DNA from: Adenophora triphylla var. japonica
Taxonomy: Eukaryota > Streptophyta > Magnoliopsida > Asterales > Campanulaceae
NCBI GenBank assembly: GCA_022495995.1
Contig: JAFEMH010000758.1
Coordinates: 496,001-560,000, forward strand
Direction: 5' to 3'
Length of the DNA: 64,000 bases
A program made the translations under genes and the position numbers. A model generated the notes under the pieces. It ran no database searches. It had not been told where the DNA came from and saw only the letters and a program-made list of their open reading frames with translations. Shown one piece after another: positions 10,632 to 23,457 of the stretch (position 1 is its first letter; every line of letters starts with the position of its first letter).

Positions 10632-10647
10632 ATCTTAAGACAAATTT
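10493..10647 (+). other. U5/leader inverted repeat at the expected primer site
   Basis: AAATTTGTCTTAAG (10493-10506, in U5) is the perfect 14-nt reverse complement of CTTAAGACAAATTT (10634-10647), which begins 3 nt after the LTR. No initiator-Met tRNA primer site (tggtatcagagc) is present in that place. The pair would fold the U5 and leader RNA into a long stem. The U5 half is kept in the right LTR at about 36207. Confidence 0.7.
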
Positions 10648-10711
10648 CTGTCTCTTTGTTGGAAGGAAAACTATTTAAAACATTGAACTAAAATTGTTTG
10701 TTTTGTTTCAG

Positions 10712-11554
10712 ATGGCTACTCAATCAAACATGGAAATCAACGCTAGGAACAACTCCGAGAATCCTCGTGTGGAGGAAGCGCTTCGTGTGGAAACCAACTC
10801 TCAAAGGGTGGTTGTCCAAACTGTTTCGAACCATCATGGTGAGAAACCGGAAAAGTTTGTTGGCCAAGACTTTAAAAGGTGGCAACAAAAGATGCTTTTC
10901 TATTTGACTACCTTGAAATTGGCGATATTTCTTAAGGAAGATCCGCCACAGTTGGGTGAGAATGAGACGGATGGGCAAGCCATCTCGGCTCTTGATGCTT
11001 GGAAGCATTCCGAGTTTCTTTGCAGAAATTACGTCCTCAATGGACTGTCAGATTCGCTATACAATGTGTATAGTGTTAAGAAAACTGCAAAGGAACTTTG
11101 GGAGTCCTTGGAATATAAGTATAAGATCGATGACGCGGGCACAAAGAAATTCATTGTGGTCCATTTTCTCGATTACAAAATGGTGGACTCAAAAACGGTT
11201 AAAAGTCAAGTGGAAGAGTTGCAAATAATAATACATGAAATTCATGCCGAGGGGATGGTAATTAGTGAAAGCTTTCAAGTGGCGGCAATCATTGAAAAGT
11301 TGCCTCCCGCTTGGAAAGATTTCAAGAATTATCTTAAACACAAACGAAAGGAAATGAATGTTGAAGCGCTTGCTATTCGTCTTCGGATTGAGGAACAGAA
11401 TAGGATTGCGGAGAAGAAGTTGAATAATCTTCTTGTGGCGAAAGCCAATGTTGTGGAGCATGTTGATAGCTCAAAGTCCAATGGCAAGGCAAATGGCAAA
11501 GCCAAAGGTAAGTTTGGTCCCAGAAAGGGTGGTTCTAGTTTGAAACCAAATTGA
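10712..11554 (+). CDS. Copia Gag (truncated before the zinc knuckle)
   Basis: The frame encodes a Ty1/copia Gag of the UBN2/DUF4219 kind, with the motifs [20 protein letters not shown] and [19 protein letters not shown] and a Lys/Gly-rich end. The first ATG (10712) follows a pyrimidine stretch and directly precedes the conserved start MATQSN. A TGA at 11552-11554 cuts the frame just ahead of the CCHC knuckle TCYNCGIVGHKSSEC (11582-11626), which continues in the same frame. Gag would form the virus-like particle that packages the element RNA. The protein is still long enough to fold, but loses the nucleocapsid part. Confidence 0.85.
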   Translation: MATQSNMEINARNNSENPRVEEALRVETNSQRVVVQTVSNHHGEKPEKFVGQDFKRWQQKMLFYLTTLKLAIFLKEDPPQLGENETDGQAISALDAWKHSEFLCRNYVLNGLSDSLYNVYSVKKTAKELWESLEYKYKIDDAGTKKFIVVHFLDYKMVDSKTVKSQVEELQIIIHEIHAEGMVISESFQVAAIIEKLPPAWKDFKNYLKHKRKEMNVEALAIRLRIEEQNRIAEKKLNNLLVAKANVVEHVDSSKSNGKANGKAKGKFGPRKGGSSLKPN

Positions 11555-14500
11555 GGAATCTCCAAGAAGAAGTTCGGTGGAACTTGTTACAATTGTGGCA
11601 TTGTGGGCCACAAGTCTTCCGAGTGTAGGAAGCCAAAGAAACAAGCAAACATGGTGGATGTCATCTCGAATGAAGTTTCCGATATGAATTTGGCGGCGGT
11701 AATTTCTGAGGTGAATTTGGTGGGTTCAAACCCAAATCAGTGGTGGATTGACACCAGTGCTACTAGGCTTGTTTGCTCAAACAAGGAAATGTTTAGTAGT
11801 TTTGAAGCCCTTGAAAATGGTGAGAAATTGTTCATGGAAAATTCTGCCACGTCTGATGTGAAAGGTCAAGGAAAGGTGGTGCTGAAGTTGACTTCCGGGA
11901 AATAGTTGACTCTCAACAATGTGCTCTATGTGCCCGAAATCCGAAAAAATCTGGTGTCCGGATCGCTTTTAATTAAGCATGGCTTTCGTGTTGTGTTTGA
12001 ATCCGATATGGTTACTTTGTCTAAAAGTGGAATGTTTGTAGGCAAAGGTTATGTTTGTGATGGTATGTTTAAGCTTAGTGCTATGGTTGTTAAAAGCAAT
12101 GTAATGGCTAACAAGCCTAAGGTTAATGAGATGAATAAGAATAATTCTTCCGTTTACTTGCTTGAGTCTTCCAATTTGTGGCATGGTAGACTAGGACATG
12201 TTAATTATGATTCTATACGTAGATTAATTAACATGAATTGCATACCTAAATGTAAAATAGACTACAAACATAAATGTGAAACTTGCGTAGAGGCAAAGTT
12301 TACAAAACCTCTGTTCCATTCGGTTGTAAGAAATAATGAACCACTTGAGTTGGTTCATACGGATTTATGTGACTTCAAGTAAACACAAACACGAGGGGGC
12401 AATAAGTACTTTATGACTTTTTTTGATGATAGCACAAAATATTGTTATGTGTATCTTCTCAAAAGTAAAGATGAGGCTATAGAGAAGTTTGTTCTCTATA
12501 AAAATGAAGTTGAAAATCAACTCAACCGGAAAATAAAGGTCATAAGAAGTGATCGTGGTGGTGAGTATGAATTCCCTTTTGAAGGTATTTGTGCTCAACA
12601 TGGGATAAAACATGTTACAACACCAACATACACCCCACAATCCAATGGAGTTGCCGAGCGGAAAAATCGGACTCTAAAGGACATGATGAATGCCATGTTA
12701 ATAAGTTCGGGGTTACCGGATAACATGTGGGAGAGGCCGTCTTGTCGGCAAACTATGTGTTAAATAAAATGCCCCGAAAGAAAATAAATAAGAGCCCCTA
12801 TGAATTGTGACATGGAAGAGTGCCATCATACCAATACATGCGAGTGTGGGGGTGTCTTGCAAAGGTTTCAATACCACCTCCCAAAAAGGTGAAAATTGGA
12901 CCAAAAACTATTGATTGCATATTTATTGGGTATGCTCACATTAGTAATACTTATAGGTTTGTTGTGCATGAATCGAAAATTCAAGATATACACAAGAATA
13001 CTATAATGGAGTCAAGAAATGCTTCTTTCTTTGATAATGTATTTCCGTGCAAAAGAGATGAGGCAAGTTCATCTAAACGGAGACATGATTCAATAGAAGA
13101 AGAAGAAGTAGAAGGAAGAAATCATCATGATGAAAATGATGAAGCGGAGGTAGAACCTCGACAGAGCAAACGAGGTATGGTAGAAAAATCTTTTGGCCCA
13201 GATTTTCTAACCTATATGCTTGAAAGTGATCAACAAAGTTATAAAGAGGCCGTGAGCTCTTCCGAATGACCTTTGTGGAAAGATGCCATTAAAAGTGAGA
13301 TTGATTCCATTTTACAAAATCACACTTGGGAATTAGTGGATCTTCCTCCGGGAAGCAAACCACTAGGATATAGGTGGATTTTTAAAAGGAAAATGAAGAC
13401 GGATGGAACAATTGACAAGTATAAGGCAAGACTTGTAATTAAAGGTTACAAGCAAAAGGAAGGCCTTGATTACTTTGATACATATTCTCCGGTTACGAGA
13501 ATAACATCCATAAGAATTGTACTTGCGATAGCCGCATTGCGGAATCTTGAAGTACATCAAATGGATGTTAAAACAGCCTTTCTAAATGGGGATTTAGAAG
13601 AGGAAATTTACATGGAGCAACCGGAAGGATTTTCTGCGCCAGGGCAAGAAAATAAAGTGTGCAAGTTAGTAAAGTCATTGTATGGCTTGAAACAAGCACC
13701 AAAACAATGGCATCAAAAGTTTGATCAAGCCATGATGGAAAGTGGATTTAAAATAAATGAATGTGACAAATGTATCTATGTTAGAGACACGGGAAATGGC
13801 TACGTCATTTTGTGTCTTTATGTAGATGACATGCTTATCATAGGAAGCTGTGATAAAATGATAAAATCCACTAAGGATATGTTGAACTCAAAGTTTGACA
13901 TGAAAGATATGGGGTTAGCCGACGTAATCCTTGGCGTGAAAATTTCAAGAATGTCAAATGGACTTGCTTTAAGCCAGTCACATTACGTGGATAAAATTCT
14001 TGAGAAATTCAGCAAGGATGACTTAGCTATTGCTAGAACCCCAATAGACATGAATCAACATCTATCAAAGAATAGAGGTGACACAGTTTCTCAAGTTGAA
14101 TACTCGAGAATCATTGGAAGTCTAATGTACTTGATGAGTTGTACTAGACCAGATATTGCTTACACGGTTATCAAACTGAGTCGGTATACAAGTAATCCCG
14201 GAGTGGAACATTGGAATGGTATAGTGAGAGTACTAAGGTACTTAAGATATACTCGCGATTATGCTTTACACTATACTAGACATCCAGCGGTAATTGAAGG
14301 ATATAGCGATGCTAATTGGATATCCGATATAAAAGACTCAAGGTCTACAAGCGGATTTGTGTTTACATTAGCAGGAGCTGCTATATCATGGAAATCTTCT
14401 AAACAAACAGTTATAGCTAGATCCATGATGGAATCTGAATTTATAGTGTTAGATAAATGTGGTGAAGAAGCCGAGTGGCTACGCCAATTTATAGAAGATA

Positions 14501-14771
14501 TTCCAAGATGGACGAGCCCGTGCCATCAATATGTATACATTGTGATAGCCAATCAGCGATTGGAAGGGCACACAATCATATGTATAATGGTAAGTCGAGA
14601 CACATTCATCGAAGACATAATACCATTAGACAACTACTCTCAACTGGCACAATATCCATTAACTATGTTAAGTCAAAGGAAAATTTAGCGGATCCGTTAA
14701 CCAAAGGGTTAAATAGAGAGTTAGTTGAAAGCTCTACGAGGGGAATGGGACTTAAGCCTCTTAAAAGTTAA
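11555..14771 (+). pseudogene. Copia pol (protease, integrase, RT, RNase H), broken
   Basis: In order: the CCHC knuckle; a protease site WWIDTSAT (about 11743), where the usual D-T/S-G-A has Ser for Gly; the GAG-pre-integrase motif LWHGRLGHVNYDSI; the integrase core with RSDRGGEYE and NGVAERKNRTLKDMM; reverse transcriptase with the catalytic CLYVDDM (about 13820); and RNase H ending near 14771. In-frame stops occur at 11903, 12380, 12808 and 13267, besides the Gag stop. Frameshifts occur near 12733 and 14500, the latter moving RNase H into another frame. At least two stops look like C-to-T or G-to-A changes. The element cannot move on its own, but its LTRs and leader look able to be used by an active relative. 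Confidence 0.9.
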
Positions 14772-15321
14772 ACACAGCGGAAGACCCAATCTAGATGACT
14801 GGAGATCCCAAGAACTAGATTCAATGGGACAACCTAACTGTTAAAAGACTTGTAGCGTCACTGTAGGGGAATCAACCCCAAGTCCATTCCTATTAGTGAC
14901 ATCCCGAAAGGAAAAGGATAAGCCTATGGCTTTTAATGATTCTTACGCATCGAAAATTCGAGCGGGGTAATACGGGTTACCTTTAAGAAATCACCTATGT
15001 GAGAGAGAAGTGGGGCCGCTTCGAGGAGAATTATGTGAGGCTCAATTCTTAGACCCTCTCGCAGAACCAGGCGTATGTTCAGGGCCATGATTGAACATAG
15101 CTATGAGAATTGAAGTATGTTAGGACGATACTTGTGTCAAGCATATGACCGGCTACACAAAAAGCATAACGATTCAAGGACATCGCGTCTATCGATTTGC
15201 GAGTAGAGTAAATATGCTTGTACGAGCGAAGATTCAATGGACATTCCCACATCTTCGTATGCAAGTTTTCGTCTGCTGGACTTTATGACCATTTTCTCAT
15301 TATTTCCTTCATGTGGGGGAT
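14772..15321 (+). other. Copia 3' untranslated region and polypurine tract
   Basis: There is no ORF. The region ends in gtgggggat (about 15313-15321), the purine tract that primes plus-strand DNA, directly before the right LTR. Confidence 0.7.
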
Positions 15322-16124
15322 TGTTGGAAAAATAGGTGTGTTTGAAGGAAATAAAGTATTATTTCCTAAATGGGTTGTTTGTTAAATGACCAAATTGATT
15401 GTTGGATTGTGTTCTACTCTATGAATACATTGAAATCATATATTCAATTGTCCAAAATGGTTGAGGGATGAATGAGATATTAATGCTCAAAGTTAGTGGG
15501 TTGTAAATGGGAAAATGTAGTTATCCCACATTGGAAAAAGATAGAAAAGTGGCTTAGTTTATATACTCCTACACTTTAGTAGGGAGTAAGATTGTGGTAC
15601 ATAGAGGCTCTCTCTCGCGCACATGTGCGCAGGGGGGGTGCAAATCATGGACTGAAATAGGCTTCGGGCTACCGAACTCATGTGCATGCGCGTCCTGCGG
15701 ACACGAATGTAGCTCCGAAATTGCCTGTCCGCTCAAGCCCACTTTTTGCAATTTTTTTTCCAAACTTGACCCACGGTAACTGGCGCTTAGGATATGGTTG
15801 AATCAGCAGCGTCTGAGCATCAGCAGCTTCTGGGTATCAGCAGCATCTGGGCACCAGCATAGTGTGGGCATCAGCAGATGCGTGCCAGAAACGTTTCTTA
15901 TGATTTCAAATGCATGTGTAATTGTCGCAATAACTGCAGTAATTAAGAAAATTAAAAAGGCTTTTAATTTTCAAGCAGTTTTGATTTCCTTGGCAACTAT
16001 ATAAAGGGAAGAACAGAAACAACACAAGAGACACTGATTTCCAGAATCTTTCAACATTCCATTTCGCAGCATATTGATAATTCTTCCTTTGGCCTCTTGC
16101 ATTTTGCATCGTGGTGATATTGTC
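15322..16124 (+). repeat. Right LTR of the copia element, part 1
   Basis: This part matches the left LTR from TGTTGG to the position where the Athila element entered. Its last five bases (TTGTC, 16120-16124) are the target duplication of that insertion. The LTR resumes at 36087. Confidence 0.9.
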
Positions 16125-17554
16125 TGATGAGTGAGTTTTACACTCATCCATTGACTACTTTATGAACTTATTATTTGCTTAATCCTTGAGTTTTGTGTGT
16201 TTTAATAGATGTTTTAGTGTTTTTTAGTTTTCAGTGGTCAAAGTGAATAGTTGAGGAAATTGGAAGAATTTTGTGAATAATCAAATGGAAAGAAAGCGAC
16301 AATGCAATTAGGGGACGAACCGAATTCAAGACAATTAAAAACAAGGCTAAGGCAATTGACAGCAAGGCCAAAAAGAAGGCATGGGCCACGCTAATGGAGT
16401 GGAGTGGCTGGCCAAAAGGAGGCAGCTGGGCTGAGGTATTGGGCCGTGTATGGGCCAGCAGTTTGGGCCAAGGCAAGGAAAGGAAATGGTGTAATCTGTC
16501 TGTCTGGATGGGCGGCTGCACAAGGATCTGTGGGCGGCCACGCATAAGAAGTGTTTTGAAGACCAAATCTTTCTGTCGGCTTGGGCGACCGCTCAAGGGG
16601 GACGTGGGCGACCGCCCACGAGGCGATTTTTGGACGGATCCAGGCGGATTGGAACGGAAGTGAGTTAATTGAGGCCTCTTAATTGGTGACTGTTGGTGGT
16701 TCTTTACAGAAATTAATTTCCAGCCGTGGGTTTTATATTAAGAGAGGACATAAACACTATTTTGAACTCTCTTTTTCAGTTATTATTTTTTATGAACTTT
16801 ATAATCATTTTCTTCCATAGCTTTTTCTTCTTCTTCAACAATTTTCTTGGTGTTCTTTATTTTCCAGGGATAGCTAAACTCTTTGTTCTTGGAATTGGAG
16901 GTAACAATTATGTTTTGAGTTTTACTTTTTATCAATATCATTGTATTACTTGGGATTATCAAGTTGCTTTTAATTGAATTTTAGAATATTTATCTTGATC
17001 ACATATTTGTTCTTGAATAATTTGGAATTTCAATTGTGAACCGCCAAATTCACAATTGAAATTAGACTTGACTTGATAGTAACAATTTGTTGAACCCCCG
17101 CCAAAGGATTCATAAGAATTGTGGTTTTTCTTGTATTGTTCTTAAGTTCTAAATGGGTTCCTAATTAATCTATGAACGAGCCAAGGGAATAGATTAATTG
17201 GGAACACTTGATTGCAAATCACCCGCCGAAGTGTCCCAATCATAATTTTGTAAGAACAAAACCCCCAAGTATACTTTGATTGATGAATTGTGAAACTTGA
17301 GCATAATTGTGAAGCCAATTCCGGGAATTTTCGCCTTATTATTGAAACATCTTTTATAACAATTTTAGTTAATTTTGCAAAAGTATTTTGTTCGAAACCA
17401 ACAAATTCTATCACTCTTTAAACTCTTTTTCATAGCAATAATTTTACACACTTTAAATACGAGTCTCGGTGGTTCGACCCTACTTACCCTATCTACAAAT
17501 CAATTGTAGGTAGTTTGAGTCGGAAATTTTCTTTTGACGTTTCGACACTCGTCA
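16125..17554 (+). repeat. Left LTR of the Athila-like element
   Basis: This 1430-bp LTR carries a cluster of GC-rich palindromic motifs (16508-16620) such as gggcggctgc, gggcgaccgctc and gggcgaccgccc. Against the right LTR it has an extra 11 bp near 16443. Two of its differences lie at CpG sites inside the GC motifs (ggctgc for ggccgc, ggccacgc for ggccgcgc), as expected from deamination of methylated DNA. Confidence 0.93.
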
Positions 17555-17559
17555 AAATT

Positions 17560-17577
17560 TGGCGCCGTTGCCGGGGA
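17560..17577 (+). other. Primer binding site (tRNA-Asp type)
   Basis: TGGCGCCGTTGCCGGGGA, five bases after the LTR, is the Athila-type site complementary to the 3' end of tRNA-Asp. The same site is in the nested relative at 27198. Confidence 0.85.
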
Positions 17578-17678
17578 CTCGTTAAATTTAAAGTTGATTT
17601 AATTATTTGCTATTGTGAATAGTCTTTTGTATATATATATATTTTTTTTTCTGTTTTAACTTGGTGTTGCAGATTTGA

Positions 17679-20600
17679 ATGTTTGGTCGTAGGTCACTAC
17701 AACCAGATTTGTTACCAATTGACCACAACATTCATCGCATCAACAAGAGAAAGCACCCGGAACCAAGTGATACAGAAAGTGATTCGGTTTACTCTGAACA
17801 GTCCGAGAATTCTGATTCTGAAGAAGAAGTTAAAATGGCGGAACCACAAATGATGGGTGATTTTGCTCGTCCGGTAATTGAACCGTCACCATCGTGCATT
17901 GTGCTCCCACAAGCAGCAAGGAGTTATGAGTTGGAGAACCTTCATTTCAACATGCTCCCTTCATTCCATGGGATGGCATCGGAAGACCCAATTACTTTTA
18001 TGGGAGAATTCTATAGCACAGTGCAAGGTTTTCCATTGGGGCAACTAACCGAGGAGCAATTGAGAATGAGGTGCTTTGCTTATACGTTGAAGGATGCTGC
18101 CAAGACATGGTTTATGGCACTTGCTCCGGCCTCTCTAAACACTTGGACGGATGTTTACAACAAGTTCATGGCAAAGTTTTACTCTCATCAAAAGACATCC
18201 GATTTGAGGTCCAAGATAATGTCTTTCAATCAAGAGCCAGGTGAAGCTTTTCATGAAGCTTGGGATAGATTCAAGATGTTGTTGGTCCAATGTCCTCATC
18301 ACGGGTTTCCTTTAGCCCTCTTAAATCAAGCTTTCTATGAAGGGTTGACTCAACAAGGTCAAGCACAAGTGGATAATGCAGCAGGAGGTGCTATGGGTGA
18401 GAAAACCGCGGATGAAACGAAAGCTTTATATGAGAGACTTGGCATGAATTCACAGCAGAAAAGTGTGAGAGGAGGAAGAAAAGGTGTTTATGAAGTTGAG
18501 TCCAATGATGTGTTAGCACAACAAGTTTCAGCATTGACTACACAAATGAAGAACTTCATGGGGATGATGACGGCTCAAAACCAAGGTCAAAATCAAGGTC
18601 GGAGTCAAGGAGAGGGAAGTTCGGGCACAAGTTGTGTAATTTGTAATTTGAATACCCATGATATTATGGGGTGCCCGTTGCGAGATCAATTTCCGGAATT
18701 CCTTGAGCAAGCCAATGCAATGAATGCCTTCCAACCAAGAGTGCGGAATGATCCGTTTTCCAACTCTTACAATCCGGGTTGGAGGAATCATCCCAATTTC
18801 TCATGGGGTGGAAATCAAGGACAAAGTCAGTTTCAGCAACAGTATCAACCACAACCACAGCCACAGCAACAAGGGCCTGCAAGGCCAAGTGTGGAGGAAA
18901 CATTGCAGAAGTTTATCCAGGCCTCGCAACAGAATCAAATGGTCATGGACCAAAGAATGGGGAACCAAGAAGCTTCCATGAAAAAGCTTGAAAATCAGAT
19001 TGGTCAAATTGCCGAGGCACTCAAAAAGCACAATCCGGGTACACTACCAAGTCAACCGGAACAAGCAAAGGCCGTCACCCTGAGGAGTGGTAAGACTCTT
19101 CAGGAGGTACACTCTTCTCCTTCTCCTTTAGATGATAATAATTTGCATGAGAATGAAGTTGTGGCCGAGGAACGAGTTGAAGTGACTCCTGATGAGAAAC
19201 TTCCAACTCCTCCCCTTAAGCCATATGTGCCTCCTGTCCCTTTTCCTGGTAGATTGGTCAAGCATAAGGTCGAAACACAATTTAAAGAATTGTATGACAT
19301 GCTTTCTAAGGTGAATGTAAATTTACCTTTTGTCAATGTGATTAAGAACATTCCTTCATATGCTAAATTTTCCAAGGAATTGAGCACAAATAAAAGAAAG
19401 TATGCTCCGAATGAGAAAATTGTGGTTTCGGACCAAGTTAGTGCTGTTTTTGAAAAAGATTTGCCTCCTAAGCTTAAAGACCCCGGTAGTTTTAATGTTA
19501 TGATTTCTTTGGGGGACTCTAAGAAAGTGAGGGCAATGTTAGATTTGGGAGCTAGCATTAACTTGATGCCATACTCTTTGTTTGTTGAGCTTGGGTTGGG
19601 TGAACTAAAACTTACTACTATGACCTTGCAACTTGCGGACCGTTCGGTCAAATATCCCAAGGGAGTAGTAGAAGATGTTTTAGTTCAAGTTGATAAATTG
19701 ATTATCCCAGTTGATTTTGTGGTTCTTGATATGGAGAGAGAGGCGAGTGGTGTGAATGATGTCCCTATTTTGTTGGGACGACCTTTTATGGCTACCGCAA
19801 ATGCGATAATTAATGTGAAAGATGGAAGTTTGTCCTTGACTGTCATGGATGAAATTGTTAATTTTTCCATCTTTGATTCCATGAAAAAGCCATATGAGGT
19901 CAATGAATGCCTTTTTTGTGATATTGCTGAAAATTCTTTGTTAATTGAGCCTGATGTTGAGAGTTCTCTTGTATCTGAGTTTGTGGATGAGTTAGTAATG
20001 GAAGGTGTTTTTGATAAAATTGAGGCGAGGGCCATTCTTGCTGAGATGGATGTTATGGAGGAAATTACTGAAAAGGTTCCTTTGGAATCTTTAGGTAATT
20101 TTAATCCTAAGCATTTACCAACTATTGTTTCTCCTCCCGAGTTAGATCTTAAACAACTTCCATCTAGCTTAAAGTATGCTTTTCTTGGTGCAAATGATTC
20201 TTTTCCTGTTATTATTGCTTCGGACTTAACAGAATTGCAGGAAAGAAGGTTGTTGGATGTGTTGAAGCAACATAAGTCCGCACTTGGTTGGAGCATTACT
20301 GACATAAAAGGAATTAGCCCAACCATGTGCATGCACAAAATCCATATGGAGGAGGATGCCAAGCCAGTTCGGCAGAATCAAAGAAGGATGAATCCTCATA
20401 TGCTTGAGGCGGTAAGAAAAGAAGTCCTGAAACTGTTGGATGCAGGTATTATCTATCCGATCTCTGATAGTAAGTGGGTAAGTCCTGTTCATGTTGTTGC
20501 TAAAAAGTCTGGAATTACTGTTGTTAAGAATGAGGATAATGAGCTTTTGCCTACTAGAATGGTCACTGGTCAACGCATGGTTATCGATTACCGAAAACTT

Positions 20601-22967
20601 AATGCTGCGACTAGAAAGGATCACTTTCCTTTGCCATTTATTGACCAAATTCTAGAGAGGCTAGCTGGTCAGGAATATTATTGTTTCTTAGATGGTTTTT
20701 CAGGATATAATCAGATTCCCATTGCTCCGGAAGATCAGGAAAAGACCACATTCACATGCCCTTTCGGAACATTTGCATATCGGAGGATGCCCTTCGGTTT
20801 ATGCAATGCTCCTGCTACATTCCAAAGGTGCATGATGTCGATCTTTTCTGAGATGATTGGCAGGTTTGTTGAGGTATTTATGGACGATTTTTCGTTGTAT
20901 GGTGATTCGTTTGATGCATGCTTAAATAATTTGACTTTGGTTCTTAAAAGATGTTGTGATGCCAATTTAACTTTAAGTTGGGAAAAGAGTCATTTTATGG
21001 TTAAGCATGGAATTGTGTTAGGTCATGTGGTGTCTAGAAAAGGGATTGAAGTTGACAAGGCGAAAATTGAGTTAATATCTAAATTGCCTCCGCCAACAAA
21101 TGTTAAAGGAATTCGAAGCTTTCTTGGTCATGCGGGTTTTTATCGGCGTTTTATAAAAGATTTTTCGAAAATTTGTAAGCCGTTAACAAACTTGCTTGCT
21201 AAAGAGACGGAATTTGTTTTTGACCAAGAATGTCTCAATTCTTTTAATTTGTTGAAGGAAAAATTGACTTCAGCCCCTATTCTTGTGGGTCCGGATTGGA
21301 CTCAACCGTTTGAGATAATGTGTGATGCATCCGATTATGCGGTGGGTGCAGTTTTGGGCCAGAAAATTGATAAGAAGTCACATGTGATCCAATATGCAAG
21401 TAGAATGTTAAATGATGCTCAATTGAATTATACTACAACCGAGAAGGAATTCTTGGCTGTGGTATTTGCTTTAGAAAAATTTCGTTCTTACTTGCTAGGA
21501 TCTAAGGTGATTGTTTATTCGGACCATGCTGCATTGCGTTATTTGCTTTCTAAACAAGATGCTAAACCCCGATTGTTAAGATGGATGTTGCTTTTACAAG
21601 AATTTGATATTTCCATCAAAGACAAAAAGGGTTGTGAAAATGTTGTGGCGGATCACTTGTCTAGACTTGAAAAGGGGTGTGTGAGTGAAATTCCTTTGAA
21701 TGAAAATTTTCCTGATGAGCAGTTGATGGTTGTAAAGGATAGTGAGCCTTGGTATGCCGACATTGTAAATTTTTTGGCTACGGGGGTTCTAAATCCAGAT
21801 TTTTCGAGTCAAGAAAAGAAAAGATTTTTGGCAATGGTTAAGCAATATTATTGGGATGACCCATATTTGTTTAAACATGGTCCCGATATGGTTATTCGTA
21901 GATGCATTCATGAAAAAGAGCAACAAAATGTTCTTTCTTTTTGTCATGAATTGCATTGTGGAGGTCATTTTAGTGGTAAGAAAACCGCTCAAAAAGTGTT
22001 GCAATCCGGTTTCTTTTGGCCTAGTCTTTTTAAAGATGCATACATTTTCAGTAAAAGTTGTGATAGGTGCCAAAGAACTGGTAACATTGGTAAGCGTGAT
22101 GAAATGCCTCTTACAAGTAACTTGGTTGTGGACTTGTTTGATGTATGGGGCATAGATTTTATGGGCCCTTTTGTTGTTTCATGTGGATTTGAGTACATTT
22201 TAGTATCGGTGGATTATGTGTCAAAGTGGGTGGAAGCAATTCCTACCCGGACTAACGATGCTAATGTTGTTGTCAAGTTTGTCAAGGATGTGATTTTTAG
22301 CAGGTTTGGCGTTCCAAGGGCGATTATAAGTGATGGTGGTTCTCACTTTTGCAACAAAATCTTTGGAGCACTCATGAAAAAGTATGGGGTGAATCACAAA
22401 GTTGCAACCGCGTATCATCCCCAAACTTCAGGGCAAGTGGAAGTGAGTAACAAGCAAATTAAGGCCATTCTTGAGAAGACGGTGAAGCCAAACAGGAAGG
22501 ATTGGGCCTTACGATTGAATGATGCATTGTGGGCGTACCACACCGCCTACAAAACTCCGATTGGAATGAGTCCATACCGGCTAGTCTTTTGGAAAGCTTG
22601 TCATTTGCCGGTGGAGTTAGAGCACAAAGCATTTTGGGCAATCAAGGAGTTGAATATGGATTTGAAACTAGCCGGTGAACAAAGATTACTTCATTTGAAT
22701 GAGCTTGAGGAACATCGGTTGGAAGCTTATGAGAACTCCCGGTTGTATAAGGAGAGAACCAAAATGTACCATGACCGGAAAATTGTGCACAAGGAACTTA
22801 TTCCGGGAAGCAAGGTGTTACTGTTCAATTCAAGGTTGAAGCTTTTCCCGGGAAAGTTACGTTCGCGTTGGAGTGGTCCGTTTGAAGTGGTGAATGTGTA
22901 TTCTCATGGAGCGGTGGAGTTAGTGAATCCGGTTACTAAGAACAAGTTCAAGGTAAATGGACAATGA
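17679..22967 (+). CDS. Athila-like Gag-Pol polyprotein (1762 aa)
   Basis: One uninterrupted frame holds the whole polyprotein. Gag occupies about residues 85-230 ([14 protein letters not shown]). A CCHC knuckle [14 protein letters not shown] lies near 318. The aspartic protease site [13 protein letters not shown] is near 621. The reverse transcriptase has [20 protein letters not shown] and the catalytic [10 protein letters not shown] (about 1066). RNase H starts near 1208 ([13 protein letters not shown]). The integrase has an HHCC finger (about 1422-1465) and a DDE core ([21 protein letters not shown]). All catalytic residues I can check are present. The frame ends in TGA after VNGQ. The same frame then runs on for 20 codons in sequence resembling the usual Athila C-terminus (stop at 23028-23030), so the TGA may be a recent CGA change. 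It could supply enzymes in trans to gag-protease-only relatives. Confidence 0.93.
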   Translation: MFGRRSLQPDLLPIDHNIHRINKRKHPEPSDTESDSVYSEQSENSDSEEEVKMAEPQMMGDFARPVIEPSPSCIVLPQAARSYELENLHFNMLPSFHGMASEDPITFMGEFYSTVQGFPLGQLTEEQLRMRCFAYTLKDAAKTWFMALAPASLNTWTDVYNKFMAKFYSHQKTSDLRSKIMSFNQEPGEAFHEAWDRFKMLLVQCPHHGFPLALLNQAFYEGLTQQGQAQVDNAAGGAMGEKTADETKALYERLGMNSQQKSVRGGRKGVYEVESNDVLAQQVSALTTQMKNFMGMMTAQNQGQNQGRSQGEGSSGTSCVICNLNTHDIMGCPLRDQFPEFLEQANAMNAFQPRVRNDPFSNSYNPGWRNHPNFSWGGNQGQSQFQQQYQPQPQPQQQGPARPSVEETLQKFIQASQQNQMVMDQRMGNQEASMKKLENQIGQIAEALKKHNPGTLPSQPEQAKAVTLRSGKTLQEVHSSPSPLDDNNLHENEVVAEERVEVTPDEKLPTPPLKPYVPPVPFPGRLVKHKVETQFKELYDMLSKVNVNLPFVNVIKNIPSYAKFSKELSTNKRKYAPNEKIVVSDQVSAVFEKDLPPKLKDPGSFNVMISLGDSKKVRAMLDLGASINLMPYSLFVELGLGELKLTTMTLQLADRSVKYPKGVVEDVLVQVDKLIIPVDFVVLDMEREASGVNDVPILLGRPFMATANAIINVKDGSLSLTVMDEIVNFSIFDSMKKPYEVNECLFCDIAENSLLIEPDVESSLVSEFVDELVMEGVFDKIEARAILAEMDVMEEITEKVPLESLGNFNPKHLPTIVSPPELDLKQLPSSLKYAFLGANDSFPVIIASDLTELQERRLLDVLKQHKSALGWSITDIKGISPTMCMHKIHMEEDAKPVRQNQRRMNPHMLEAVRKEVLKLLDAGIIYPISDSKWVSPVHVVAKKSGITVVKNEDNELLPTRMVTGQRMVIDYRKLNAATRKDHFPLPFIDQILERLAGQEYYCFLDGFSGYNQIPIAPEDQEKTTFTCPFGTFAYRRMPFGLCNAPATFQRCMMSIFSEMIGRFVEVFMDDFSLYGDSFDACLNNLTLVLKRCCDANLTLSWEKSHFMVKHGIVLGHVVSRKGIEVDKAKIELISKLPPPTNVKGIRSFLGHAGFYRRFIKDFSKICKPLTNLLAKETEFVFDQECLNSFNLLKEKLTSAPILVGPDWTQPFEIMCDASDYAVGAVLGQKIDKKSHVIQYASRMLNDAQLNYTTTEKEFLAVVFALEKFRSYLLGSKVIVYSDHAALRYLLSKQDAKPRLLRWMLLLQEFDISIKDKKGCENVVADHLSRLEKGCVSEIPLNENFPDEQLMVVKDSEPWYADIVNFLATGVLNPDFSSQEKKRFLAMVKQYYWDDPYLFKHGPDMVIRRCIHEKEQQNVLSFCHELHCGGHFSGKKTAQKVLQSGFFWPSLFKDAYIFSKSCDRCQRTGNIGKRDEMPLTSNLVVDLFDVWGIDFMGPFVVSCGFEYILVSVDYVSKWVEAIPTRTNDANVVVKFVKDVIFSRFGVPRAIISDGGSHFCNKIFGALMKKYGVNHKVATAYHPQTSGQVEVSNKQIKAILEKTVKPNRKDWALRLNDALWAYHTAYKTPIGMSPYRLVFWKACHLPVELEHKAFWAIKELNMDLKLAGEQRLLHLNELEEHRLEAYENSRLYKERTKMYHDRKIVHKELIPGSKVLLFNSRLKLFPGKLRSRWSGPFEVVNVYSHGAVELVNPVTKNKFKVNGQ

Positions 22968-23048
22968 GTGAAGCCGTATTTTGATGGAGTTTCAAGGGAT
23001 GTTGAATGGGTCGAGTTGAAGGATCCATAAAATGTGAGAAGGCCATTC

Positions 23049-23097
23049 CGTCGAGCTAACGACGTTAAACAAAAGCGCTACTTGGGAGGCAACCCAA
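23049..23097 (+). other. Double hairpin after pol
   Basis: Two short hairpins follow each other: CGTCG-agctaa-CGACG (23049-23064) and TTGGG-AGGCAA-CCCAA (23082-23097), joined by ttaaacaaaagcgctac. The nested relative has the same pair at 29667-29715 with a compensatory change in the first stem. The block therefore behaves like a conserved RNA element. Confidence 0.7.
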
Positions 23098-23155
23098 GGT
23101 AAGTAGTTAATTAGTAGTGCCCTTAAAGTTAATTTTTCCTTTGTTTTCATCACTT

Positions 23156-23190
23156 TGAGGACAAAGTAATCATTAAGTTTGGGGGTGTAG
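23156..23190 (+). other. Internal polypurine-like module
   Basis: gaggac...gta followed by taagtttgggggtgtag matches the true polypurine tract before the 3' LTR (34629-34662: gaggac, agcaa, aagtttgggggta). Copies also follow the env-position ORF (33431) and the nested gag-protease ORF (29804). Confidence 0.65.
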
Positions 23191-23457
23191 AGGTTTCATT
23201 TCATTGTTTGCTTTTGGTTGCTTTTCATATATATAAAAAAAAAATTTTGTGTTTTTCTTGTATTTCGGGAACGGGTCGAACTACGGTGACCTGAGCCTAT
23301 TCTTGTTGGGTAGTCCGCCCACATTAATGGGGATGTAGGCAGCGAAAGTGCGGTCAAAATATGGGTCGAATTTTAATGTATCAATAGATATTATGCTTGG
23401 TGTTTGCTTTCGTGGTGATGTACAGATTATGAGCCAACCAGAAATCTCACTGTGCTG

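Noticed and set aside
19685..20362. Long minus-strand frame inside gag-pol (225 aa), and others at 19100-19660 and 20226-20648
   Set aside because: They are the antisense shadow of the intact polyprotein; no motif or independent start signal is seen.
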